This document shows, in pieces, positions 54,593 through 64,000 of a stretch of DNA of 64,000 nucleotides; position 1 is the first letter of the stretch, and every line of letters starts with the position of its first letter. The notes under the pieces were generated by a model. That model did no database searches. It worked only from the letters and a program-made list of their open reading frames with translations, and was not told where the DNA came from. This DNA is from Hymenochaete sp. R1 (Eukaryota > Basidiomycota > Agaricomycetes > Hymenochaetales > Hymenochaetaceae). The stretch lies in contig JAFREE010000005.1 in NCBI GenBank assembly GCA_019400425.1, positions 248,001 through 312,000 of the forward strand, read 5' to 3'. The translations under genes and the position numbers were made by a program.

Positions 54593-56674
54593 TCATCTGG
54601 AGTCCAGCTTATGAAGCGCTTCGTCTACCCTGTCCAACGTCATTTCAAGTGCAGCGAGAGTCATTAATATGTTTTCATCTTCAAATACTATCAATGCGAT
54701 TGTAAACCCGAAGTAGACGTCTGGCAAGCGTACCTTCATCGAGTCCATCGAGCTCACTCCATTTATCAAGTGCGTCACGAAGGGGCTTGAGGAACTCAAC
54801 CTCGATAGAACGCAATTGCGAGGCGTCTCTAATACCAGTCTGTAGCAAATATCTGTCATGAGCATCAACTAAAAGAATACAGTAAATACGGACCAAATTG
54901 CGATCATCACGGATGAGCAGAACGTAATACAACCCCAGACATTCAACGAGTCTCCTGGGCTCTTGATTATCGGAATTGATAAACTCATCCAAGGATTTCC
55001 TTGTATGTTTCGTCTCCACATTCAATCTCGAGAAAAGGTCGGGTGGTTCCGAACGCAATACAATCCTGCCAAATGTCTGAAGAAGAGCAGAGCTGGCAAA
55101 CACATTCCTGCCCTTTCCTTCTCTTTCATCATTCAAGGCTTGCAGAACACTACCTTTCAACAAACCAACACTTGCGACTCGCATCGCAGGTAACGCGTTC
55201 TCTGGAGAAAGAAGGTCCCGAAGAAGCGTCATACGTTCTAATGGAGGCGCTCTTTCCAAGAAACATGCAAGAGTACGAAATGCGATATGACGAATTGAAG
55301 CATCCGATGAAGATGACGCAAGGGTCGAAAGAGAAGACACAAGCGGTGGTAGAAGATCCGGATCGATTGGAATAGATTGCTCTGCGGATGACGATGGGAA
55401 AAGAATATGTAAAAGGATATGGAGGCAGGCATCTGAGCATATGGAAGCTTGGAGGCAAGCGATGAGAATTGGATGGATTTGCTCGAAAGTCGATGAGGTG
55501 ATTGTAGGTGGGGAAGAGGAAGATAATAATAGAGAAAGGCCGACGAGAGACCCAATGGATAGATCTCTGAGGATGTTTCCAGAATTACAGTCAACCTGAC
55601 GAGCTACCTCCTTCATCCCATTATTAATATGAACAAAAGTAAAAGAACAGGAGATTCTCACTTTCACTTGATCGACCAAAGCATCCATTTCTAATTCACG
55701 AACAGGAGCATCCTTCATCGCGAAGCGCGGAAAACAAGCTTCAAACTTCAACATGGCAAAATCCGTACGCAAACTTGATCCTATATCAGAAAGAGACCGT
55801 ATGAATATCATTCTGCAGATCTCCTGATCAGGTGTATCCAGAATTAGAAAGGTAGCAGAAATCAGTTAAGTTTCACTCACCTTCACTGCATCAACCTCAG
55901 CGTCACTCTGTTTCTGTTGATCAGTCCATGAAATGACGGTAGACATCAAACGAAGGATGAGCGATAGAATTGATCGCCTGTGTTGTTGGTCCAGCTCATG
56001 AGATATACTCTCAATGATAGATGGGATAGAAGTGAGTAAAGGTTTCAGAGTCTCCGGTGCACTTCGTTGACGTGGTCTCAGTCTTGGAATGGCTATATCA
56101 AATTCCCTTGAGAAAGAACCCATTCGAATAGAGAAAAACTTTGCTTACCTGCAATGTATAACCTCAAGAGCCTTAAACATTTCCGTGACTCAATGTCAAC
56201 GTTGACATCGTCGTCTGCTCCGAGCTCCATACGTAGAATGCCAAATGATTCTTGCACAGCCATAACAGTCTCTTTTGCGTTACAATATTCAGCTACCAGT
56301 GCAAGGATATCATCTGAAGCAGGGTCGTCAGAACCCAAGAGGAGAGGAATCACGCTCAATGGGTCCTGCGGTGAGAGAGCATCAGTTCAAATGAGAGTAG
56401 TACATAGACTGAAGGAGACACACCAATAAATAAGCTGACCCCGTATTGACAATAGCACTGAAAGCTGCTCTCAGATAAGACGGGTCATTCGAGTTCTCGT
56501 TGCTTGCAGTGAGGATGGCCGTCAACTCATAAGTCAACTCGGAATCGTCGTGCTGCTGCGTGACAACTTGAACAAGAGATCGTTGCACCAAGAGATATCC
56601 ATACGAACAGTGTCTTGATAATTCAGTATACGTTCCTCGATATCTTTTGCCGCTGATGAGTTTGTTTCAGCCAT
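54593..56674 (-). CDS. YBP/glomulin (ALF4)-like protein
   Basis: A multi-exon gene read from MAETNSSAAKDIEERILNY. Helical-repeat segments follow across several introns: ELTYELTAILTASNENSN, DPLSVIPLLLGSDDPASDD, LRMELGADDDVNVDIESRKC, SILSLILRLMSTVISWTD and FAMLKFEACFPRFAMKDAPV. The segment EPRRLVECLGLYYVLLIRDD then TGIRD is characteristic of the Ybp1/Ybp2-glomulin family. The last exon ends DRVDEALHKLDSR. In yeast, Ybp1 helps activate the oxidative-stress factor Yap1 and Ybp2 acts at kinetochores; glomulin inhibits cullin-RING ligases by binding RBX1. Which role applies here cannot be told. No defect is visible. Confidence 0.8.
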
Positions 56675-58836
56675 AATAACGCGTATTACGAGGTCTCGAA
56701 AATGGTGGTGATAGTGGTCTGAAGTCAAGGGATTTCGAGGCGCGCAGGTTTGACTGGCTGCATCGTTCCTTGCCCTCTGTCTCTCACGTCATCCATGGCT
56801 TTGATGAACGTACACGTTCTCAAATATGATGTCTGCCATCTGAACCTTCAAATTGCGCCTAGCAGTACTCTTTCCCAAGTTAACGTAACAAACTCACGCG
56901 AAATCCAAGTCTTTCAGCGAGTAACGTCTCTGTCTCGACGCTGAAGGCGACAAGCTTACCAGAATCGCACCCATCGTCACGATAGAGGTGAGATATATTC
57001 AGGCGTTAAACCGTACTGTCTGATGTTACCTTTTGGTGATTCAGTTACATTCGTTCCGAGAGCTTCAAGTTTTGTTCGGTGATGGGCGTCAATGACGGAG
57101 AATACGAATCAATTCCTCTTTGCGAGGCATATCTTCATGATAGGGGAGTAACATAATGGCTTGGGTAAGCCTGCCCATCGAAACAGTTCTGATATGAAGT
57201 TAGCTTACAACTATTACAGAAATCCATGTTCATATACGTCCCGGCCTAATAAAGGCTCTAAAATACAGGCTATTTGTCTCAACACGCTCAAATGCTCCGT
57301 CATTGCGCTTCGTTTCCTGGATCACGTCCGCTCGCACTTCCTACTGGGAGAGTACACAAAGGGAAGACGCGGTTCTCATGTGGTATCTTCAGAAGGGACC
57401 CTCTTTTGCACCATGTAAGTTCCTTAAGCAAATCGGTGTAACGATCCTGCTACCGGGCAGCCCTTCACTTCAATCTTGCTTGGCGCATTGCGTCTCATTG
57501 ACTTTTCATTGGTTCTTGGTGTCTGTTCCGTTTTGGAGTCCGCCCGCCCGGGGAGGGGCGGCATGTACGAGCACGGAGAATTCGCGACAGACATGAATAA
57601 GGAGCAAGGATGCCTTCGAAGGCGTGCCTCCTATCGATCGTTCGTGCACCTTGCAACAGCAGACACTGCTGCGAATCGTCGCAGAGGGTGCGTTGCCTTG
57701 GCGACCTCAACCTATGCTTTTACCCTGTACAGTGTCGTTAGATTTCTGTTTACCCCTGAAGGCAAGCTGAGCAATGAAAATGACTGGTATTAACATTATC
57801 TACGATGACAGGATGAGGTCCGCAAACGCGAGCACGAAATCAGTACGATTTGCAGTCCGTAATTTATGATATGTTCAACGATATCGTGAGTGCGTATGAA
57901 CATGGACTCGTTGGCCTCCGCTTTTCCGGGCTTCTGTTTCTCTGAAGAACGGACGTCTGCAGCCGCAGCACTTCCAGTCTTAACTCGCATTTTGCGACCT
58001 TTAAAGCCGAGTCGATGTTGGAACGGATAAACTGGTTCGGCCTTCACCAGAATTAGCACGCTAAATTAGCTACTCAGCTTCGCAGAGTCTATTCAGAGGC
58101 TTTCGTCAACCAAAGCGAGTAAAGTATTGTTTCGTAATCATTGACCATTCTGAAACACGCGCATTCGTTCTTCTTGACGCAAATTTCGCAAAGCTAGATT
58201 CGAATCTCTACTCGGATCTCTGCAGAAGGAACCTATTTGACATTACGAAAGCTCAGTATGTAAATTTGTACGTGGTTTTTTTTTTCGTTTCAATAGATGT
58301 TTGCTTATTTTGATGCTTTACAGATTCGCAAAGCTCCATTTCTGCTAACTTCGATGATTACGACTGGGTTTGGTTTGCACATTTTGTTGACTGACATGCA
58401 CCTTTTTTTTGCTTCCCGCGAAAGTCTTATAAGATATAAATAAATGCCTCCCGTTTGGATGCTTCTTTGCTCGTCTTGGCAATTTGCATGGCTCGCAATG
58501 ATCGATGGATGCTCACAAGAGCGGCTCCTGTAAGGTTTATTTTGCATCTCTGGTTGGAACTACGATCGTAGTGTGCGGCCTGATAACATTCTTCCCCGCC
58601 AAGGGAATGTATGCGACTAGATAAAGATGACGTACTATGGATGTAAGGGCTACCGAGTACTTGGTATAAAAAAGACTGCCCTTCTTTCCCCCGTTGAACC
58701 CACTTCTCTATTCCTTCAAGCTCATAAAACGAGTCACTCTTTCTCAACCTCCACGATTGGAATTAACTTCAGGGTGAGTAATGTGTTTCCCTGGGCCTGA
58801 TTCTCTTTAACTGATGCAAGCCAACAAGCGTTCGAT
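56675..58836. other. Long intergenic region, no gene supported
   Basis: These 2.16 kb contain only short ORFs. The longest on the plus strand (57476-57793) includes a hydrophobic stretch (ALATSTYAFTLYSVVRFLF) but no gene structure, so it may be a decayed membrane-protein fragment. The right 100 bases are the leader of the gene at 58837, with a possible intron (GTGAGTAATG to CAACAAG) just before its ATG. Confidence 0.45.
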
Positions 58837-60036
58837 ATGAGTGGAAAACGTAAATCCGGTTCACATGCTGGCTCTGGCTCTAACAAGCGACGGAAGGATC
58901 GGCTCACCAAGGAAAATCTTCCTTACAGTGCCGTGCAGCTGGCGGAGCTTGAGGGTAAAGATGACGAGCTCAAAGCCGCGGTTCAAAAGCAATTGAATTG
59001 GATCACGGAAGAATACATGAAACAGGCTATAGAAAGAACGTACAAAGATGAGGCAAGGCAAAACATGCTTCAGGAGAAAAATCATATCAAGACCGCGTTC
59101 GAAGCTTGCATGGCATATGCCAACTTGAACAGGACTGCAGATGATGAGAAGAAAAGAGATGATGCAACGGAACCCGGCAAAGGCAGTCTCTCAGAAGGTG
59201 CCATGTTTTCTGAAGGGGAAATGAAACATTATACTCTCCAACTCAATGCCCTCAAGCATTCGATATACGATTTGACTCCTAAGGACGATGAAACGGTAGC
59301 CGCTCTCAATTCTATTCTCGCAGACGAAAGTGTCCACGATCATACTCTTGCACTCGATGCTGAAGTTCCTTCGCTTTCTAAATTGAAAGACGATGAGTCC
59401 GAGAAGACGCGCTTGGAGCTCAATTTGAAGTGGCACATCCGGGCATGGAAGGAGAAAACATCTGAGGCGTGGGAAGATGCAGTCCGTGAACAACGTCTTC
59501 TTCAGCTGCAGACACTCATTCTCCGTGCCCAGAGTGATGTGGCGTCTTTCAACTCTAGACGAAAACCACCCTTCCTTGTTAGTGAGGCTATAATTAAGCT
59601 CGCGAAAAAAGCTAAGGAACGATTGAGCTACCTCATCGATATCGATCACGCCAAATCATACAGTAAGACATACGGGAAGATGGAAGAGCCGTTCCCACAT
59701 ACGATGCTGACGCGTGAAACGGCCGGTAATCATGATACCGAAGCAGAGGAGGTAGCTAAGTGGTTCATAGCTTATGTTCGGGATTGGGAACTACCGAACA
59801 AAAAATATAAGAAGGACGAAGCCAACATGGCTCGCCAGGAGGTGGCAAGTAAGAAAGAAAGAATCGAAGGGGTTCAGGGATACCTTAAGGAAGTAAGAAA
59901 GCGAAAGGAGTCTGAGATTGGGATTGGAAATGAGAGGGGGAGTGACTGGGATCGGTTGAGTAGATTGCTGGCATTTTCGTTTCAAAGACTACATGCCTGG
60001 CAGAAAAGTGGAGAAAAGAAAGAGGGGGAAGCATAA
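58837..60036 (+). CDS. Orphan basic/coiled-coil protein, likely nuclear
   Basis: A single exon of 399 residues. The N terminus MSGKRKSGSHAGSGSNKRRK is basic, Ser/Gly-rich and nuclear-signal-like. The rest is highly charged and helical: EYMKQAIERTYKDEARQNML, YTLQLNALKHSIYDLTP, ETSE-type acidic turns, and a long Lys/Glu helix near the C terminus (VASKKERIEGVQGYLKEVRK). No domain is recognised. The N-terminal style (basic clusters inside Ser/Gly) resembles family A proteins in this window, but I see no homology in the body of the protein. Confidence 0.7.
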   Translation: MSGKRKSGSHAGSGSNKRRKDRLTKENLPYSAVQLAELEGKDDELKAAVQKQLNWITEEYMKQAIERTYKDEARQNMLQEKNHIKTAFEACMAYANLNRTADDEKKRDDATEPGKGSLSEGAMFSEGEMKHYTLQLNALKHSIYDLTPKDDETVAALNSILADESVHDHTLALDAEVPSLSKLKDDESEKTRLELNLKWHIRAWKEKTSEAWEDAVREQRLLQLQTLILRAQSDVASFNSRRKPPFLVSEAIIKLAKKAKERLSYLIDIDHAKSYSKTYGKMEEPFPHTMLTRETAGNHDTEAEEVAKWFIAYVRDWELPNKKYKKDEANMARQEVASKKERIEGVQGYLKEVRKRKESEIGIGNERGSDWDRLSRLLAFSFQRLHAWQKSGEKKEGEA

Positions 60037-63000
60037 TGAATGAATACTAACCAGGGTATAGGTACAAGCTATTAGAAACCGTTGGGAGTGTGTTGGTATC
60101 ACCAGTAATTTGTCCGAATGTTTCGCGTATTTTCAATTTCAATCTGTTTCGGTCTGACGCAAACTGTTATAAAACATGTTTTGTGACAAGACCCACCAAC
60201 ATTAGGGAAACACCCCCGTCTGTCTTCATTCTCAGCTTTTCTATCATATTCTTAGTAGTTCAAGTAAAATTTTGAAAATCAAGATTTGATAGGCAGGTAA
60301 GATACTCACATCAGAGTGATATCGTAGACAGAACTGGCCAAGTTGGGAGTCTCGATGATAAAAAGGAGATGGACGGAGTCGGCGAAGTCGTCAGCAGGAA
60401 GAAAAATCAAGCCGACATCGTCTGGCCAGATCCGCCCATGAGGGGGCCTCCAAACTCACCACAATTGAAGGCTATCATCGACCTGAGGTCTCCGCTCATA
60501 GAGAACGTGCCTGACTTGGTGCCGTATGGGACGATATTTCATCACATCGAAACCCAGAGGGTATGATTGATTGATAAAGTACTTGCGCGCATGGAGATGA
60601 ATCCGGAGGCAGGTCCGACGTAGCGAGAGTGGTAAAGCCGCGCTTGATGACTTGGAGGCAGTTTTCGCCGTGGCGGTCCTTCGTTTTGGAATAACGAGTG
60701 CGATCATTACTGAGAGTACACCTGAATTGGAGGAGGTGTTCGGCTAGGCACTTGAAATCGGGCCGCGCGTATATGCAGAGATACATCCTGTTTACGAGTT
60801 TGCTAGCCTCAATCTTTGTCTCTGAATATAAATAAGCAGATTAGATAGATTTGGTGAGAAGGATCAGCACGCACCTAATTCGTTAACGTTCTCTTCAAGG
60901 TTGGCCGAAAATCCGTCCTTATCGAATTTGACAACGCAATCTTGCTCGGTGAAGTCATTAGGTTCGGTACTGGCAGTGATAACAGGGGACTGAACAACAT
61001 GATTGATCATACTCTGGTTTGGTTTACCAGAGTCCTTTCGTAGCTGTCTGTAGAGCTTCCGATGTTCGTCGATCACTCTTCTTCTGTTCCTTCTTCACCT
61101 TTTCAGCGGCAGAGTTATCGCCATCCGCCTTCTATTCCAACCTCCAGATTGATCCCCAGTAGATCTCCATAGCATTTCCATACTTTCCAACTTGGATCTG
61201 GACGCGTTTGAGGTAGTCATTCCCGCCTAGGTGCTTATAAGGAGAATTTCCTTGCGAGACCCGCTAGGGTTGTAGGTATCGTTCTCATCTACCGAGAAAG
61301 GAGAATGTGTCGGGCCGTAACACCATAGAGGTCGTCACCGTTCTCGAGATGTAAATCCATGGTGCCCCGTATTCGAAGCGTCTTTTTTGGCAGAAATAGG
61401 AAGTCCGAGCGCAGTAGTGAGTGGATCAATAACGTGTCTGGTTGCATCCAGGTTTGAGGCAGGTTCGTAGAGTGTTGCATCTGCCGAGCATCTGAATGCG
61501 GATGCCTTGAATTCGTCGTCGATGTCTGCAAAGACTATACTCTTGAGGATTTTGAGTATGACGTTGCTTTGGCTGTGTGCTTTCTCGACGGCGAGATTAT
61601 CAGAAAGAACGCCGATCCATATCACACTGTGGCTGATATCAGCGAGTGTTTGTTGACCCGACAGCGACACATCGTGCGGATCCGGACGAGGTTGATGGTC
61701 GAAAAACGGGTCTGCTGTTCGTCGAGAAGTTCGTGGACCTTTAGAACGACATCCACTCACTTGTCACTACCAAGCAAAGCTGTTTCAAGCAATGATACGC
61801 CTCTGGCCCCTTGGGCGTAACGATGGGATCCTTCGACGTGTGGTAGAAGTGGTAGACCAGATTCGGGAGGTCAGGCTAGAGCACGGCATCATGATGGTCT
61901 CGGCCTTCAAGTTGAAGAAAATGGGAGTCACAAGAGGCGCCCAAGGCATCTTTGTTGCAGAGACTGAGGTTGGAATAGTCTGTGTCCATGACGGAGAATG
62001 TAGGACCCTGGCTGTTCTGTCCCAGCTAACATTTTCTGTAAGAATGCCGTCGATGAGACCACTGAGCGAGTATACAGGCTGGTGAGTCGATATAATACGA
62101 TAGTAGCCAAAAGCTAGGGAACTCGCTCGTGTAGTAGTCGGTGTAATAGTCGAATACGTACCAGTTTGCAAAAGACCCACTGGCCGACGCATAACTTGAA
62201 GTCCATCTGCCAGCACACTTCGTCCATGCTCAAAGACCAGGCTGCCTCTCACTCCCATTCCCACGCAGCGAGTGCAGCAGACGACGAAGTCATCGCCAAA
62301 AAATCTCCGCAAGTTCGTCTCTGCCCACCTAACACTCATCAGCTGGAGTGCGTTCCAGGCATTGGAGCTGAGACGCATCCCGGCCAACATCCGGACGTTG
62401 GCACTTGATGTCGATCTCCAATACAGACCAAATGCCGACCCGGCCCGGAGGTGCGCAAAACACTCTTCCGAAGTCTTCGTTTGACAGACTTCTTCAGTTT
62501 TGCTCATCCTATTTTCTTTTTTTACTTTCTGTTCTCGGGGAAATCAGGTTTACCGTTGCCTCCACCCGACTTGTTCCGCGTTCCCTCGTTGAGTCCTACG
62601 ACCCACTCGTCGCAAACGTCCCAGACTTCGGGCTCGAGAAGATTTGCAGTTTACATCCCACTCATTTTTTTAAAAAAAATCTAAAACAAAATTGACATAT
62701 GAGCATATAAGCGGGAGACATAGGTGCGAATGTTTTCGCGAGGTATGAGCGGCATGTGAGGGAGTTGTTGCGACGCTGTTGCAGCGTCGAAGTTAGAGAA
62801 AAAAACATGTGTGGGAGAAGATGGGGGGAAGACATGTCTGACGACTCGGAGCCAAGTTAGTCGGCGAACTGCCCAGCAGTCTACCGCAAGGCAACGAAAG
62901 TGCCAAGAAAGTGGGAGACCCTCAAGAAACGATGCTACAGAAAGAGGAAAGGGAAACGAGATGGAAAGAAACGAGACGAAAGAAATGAAGAGAGGATGTT

Positions 63001-63581
63001 TGAGACTTCACAAAAAAAGAGGAAAGAAAAGGAAGGATCATGAGTTGGGAATCGAATGCGAGGAGGCGATGGAGACGACGACAGTAAGTTAGAATGGCGT
63101 TCCTTCAACTTCGAGGAGGTACAGGGACACGATAGCAGAGCGTCTCTACGGTCCTTAGCACCACACCCCCATCCACCACTATATTCGAAGATTAAAAGAA
63201 AGAGAAAGATATCAGACGGAAATTCGAGAAATCTGAACCCGTAAAAAAGAGTACAGAAAAGTAGTAAAATGGAACGTCCACTCTGTGCAGTAGTTCTGCA
63301 CCCACGGTACTACCACGCGTCAACCGCGCGTAATGACCATGACCTCGCGTTTCCCTAAACCCGTGTCCAAAAGGAGTAATTATGAACGTGATCGATGCAA
63401 GGACAGAAAAAATGATATAAAGCGTGAACGATTCCTTTGCGAACTTTCATCCCCTCCCTTCCTTTCTTCCGTTCGTCCATCATGAGTCACGCTGAAAAGC
63501 CATTCCGTAAGTACTCGTTCCCAATTCCAGACGATTATCATCCACAGAAAACTCACCATACGACGCCTGATTCATCCCAGA
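60037..63581. other. Gene-poor stretch with broken minus-strand ORFs
   Basis: No complete gene is supported in these 3.5 kb. On the minus strand several protein-like fragments lie in succession: around 62166-62507 (start MSKTEEVCQTKTSEECFAHL), 61785-62085, 61335-61760 (including VIWIGVLSDNLAVEKAHSQS) and 60864-61076 (including YRQLRKDSGKPNQSMINHV), with 60720-60835 (SKLVNRMYLCIYARPDFKCL). Frames change and stops intervene, suggesting a pseudogene or an unrecognised multi-intron gene. The stretch 62920-63030 is purine-rich. Confidence 0.4.
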
Positions 63582-64000
63582 TCAGTACACATCAGGTCGT
63601 GGGGAGGGAGGAGGGTCGCCATACCCCGCCTCCGACAAGAAATTTAGATCAATAACAGACCCGTCGACGTCCATAACAAAACACGCATTTCCGGCCTCGT
63701 CGCGTAAGATGACGGGTTCCGGTCTCACTTCAGCTTCGACTTGTTCGTCCGCTGGATACACGCTATCATCGTCATCCACAATCATGGCGTCCTCCTCAGT
63801 ACGCCCATTGAACATCAGCGCCTCGTTCACAATCTCCCCATCCAAGAGAATCGGTAACGTCAGCGGTCCTTCCTCTTCCTCCTCCTCCATCATGATCGTG
63901 TTGTACTGCTCCTTCATCAACTCACACTCCTTCTGCCGTTCTCTCTCGCGCGCCTCCGCAGCCAGGTTCGGGTGCCTGCGTTCGCGTTTGGTGAATCGTC
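63582..64000 (-). CDS. Acidic protein, C-terminal part, runs off the right edge
   Basis: The minus-strand frame is open from the window edge to the stop at 63582, about 138 residues. The visible N-terminal side is a charged helix (RRHPNLAAEARERERQKECE), then a Glu-rich run (MMEEEEEEG), LTLPILLDGEIVNEALMF, an Asp-rich run (IVDDDDSVYP) and VILRDEAGNACFVMDVDGSV. The protein ends SPRPDVY. There is no recognised family. The Met at 63920 is unlikely to be the start because coding sequence clearly continues upstream. Confidence 0.65.
   Translation of the reverse strand, partial: RFTKRERRHPNLAAEARERERQKECELMKEQYNTIMMEEEEEEGPLTLPILLDGEIVNEALMFNGRTEEDAMIVDDDDSVYPADEQVEAEVRPEPVILRDEAGNACFVMDVDGSVIDLNFLSEAGYGDPPPSPRPDVY

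Noticed and set aside
60037..63581. Fungal-type kinase (FunK1) remnant
   Set aside because: I looked for the usual RWDR and HRD-like motifs of that family and did not see them in any frame.
63483..63655. Short plus-strand ORF preceded by a TATA-like GATATAAAG
   Set aside because: The upstream elements look promoter-like, but the frame is 57 codons and overlaps the convergent acidic gene's 3' end; a donor-like GTAAGTAC right after eight codons leaves no partner exon in the window.

Overview
The window is nuclear DNA of a filamentous basidiomycete, very probably an Agaricomycete. Genes are broken by many short introns of about 45-75 bases. Several families are typical of mushroom-forming fungi: DUF6533 membrane proteins, a DUF7137 protein, GFA/CENP-V proteins, SET-MYND proteins and a fungal DDE-transposase family. 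About 22 protein genes are supported; I found no RNA gene or CRISPR array. Exon boundaries were read by eye from GT-AG sites and reading-frame continuity, so starts are less certain than domain calls.

Layout. The left edge holds the 3' end of an amidase gene. At 0.4-6.4 kb three minus-strand paralogues carry one, three and two copies of an unrecognised domain of about 185 residues; a fourth single-domain copy lies at 22.6 kb. Between them are housekeeping or conserved genes: a Pro/Ser-rich protein (7.5-9.6 kb), an acidic conserved protein (10.6-11.6), a SET-MYND methyltransferase-like gene (12.6-15.1) divergent from the TFIIA small subunit TOA2 (15.4-15.9), a protein kinase (16.7-18.6) and a second unrecognised family, 'B' (19.3-20.4). 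Next come a two-RRM RNA-binding protein (24.7-28.0) and a DUF6533 membrane protein (29.3-31.7).

From 32 to 54 kb the region looks rearranged. Two GFA genes, a small hypothetical gene and a secreted class 3 lipase lie on the minus strand at 32-36 kb. A lipase-GFA pair in mirror orientation lies at 52.2-54.3 kb. Between the two arms are a 5,008-base DNA transposon with perfect 32-base inverted ends and an uninterrupted six-exon transposase (37.4-42.4), a seven-helix membrane protein, a purine-cytosine permease, a DUF7137 protein and the second copy of family B. The transposon also encloses a shortened thioesterase-like gene on the opposite strand.

The right end has a YBP/glomulin-like gene (54.6-56.7), an orphan basic coiled-coil protein (58.8-60.0), a 3.5-kb gene-poor stretch with broken ORFs and an acidic protein running off the edge. 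The best candidates for undescribed biology are the two expanding, apparently nuclear protein families (A at 0.4-6.4 and 22.6 kb; B at 19.3 and 51 kb) and the transposon with its enclosed gene. Their function cannot be read from sequence.
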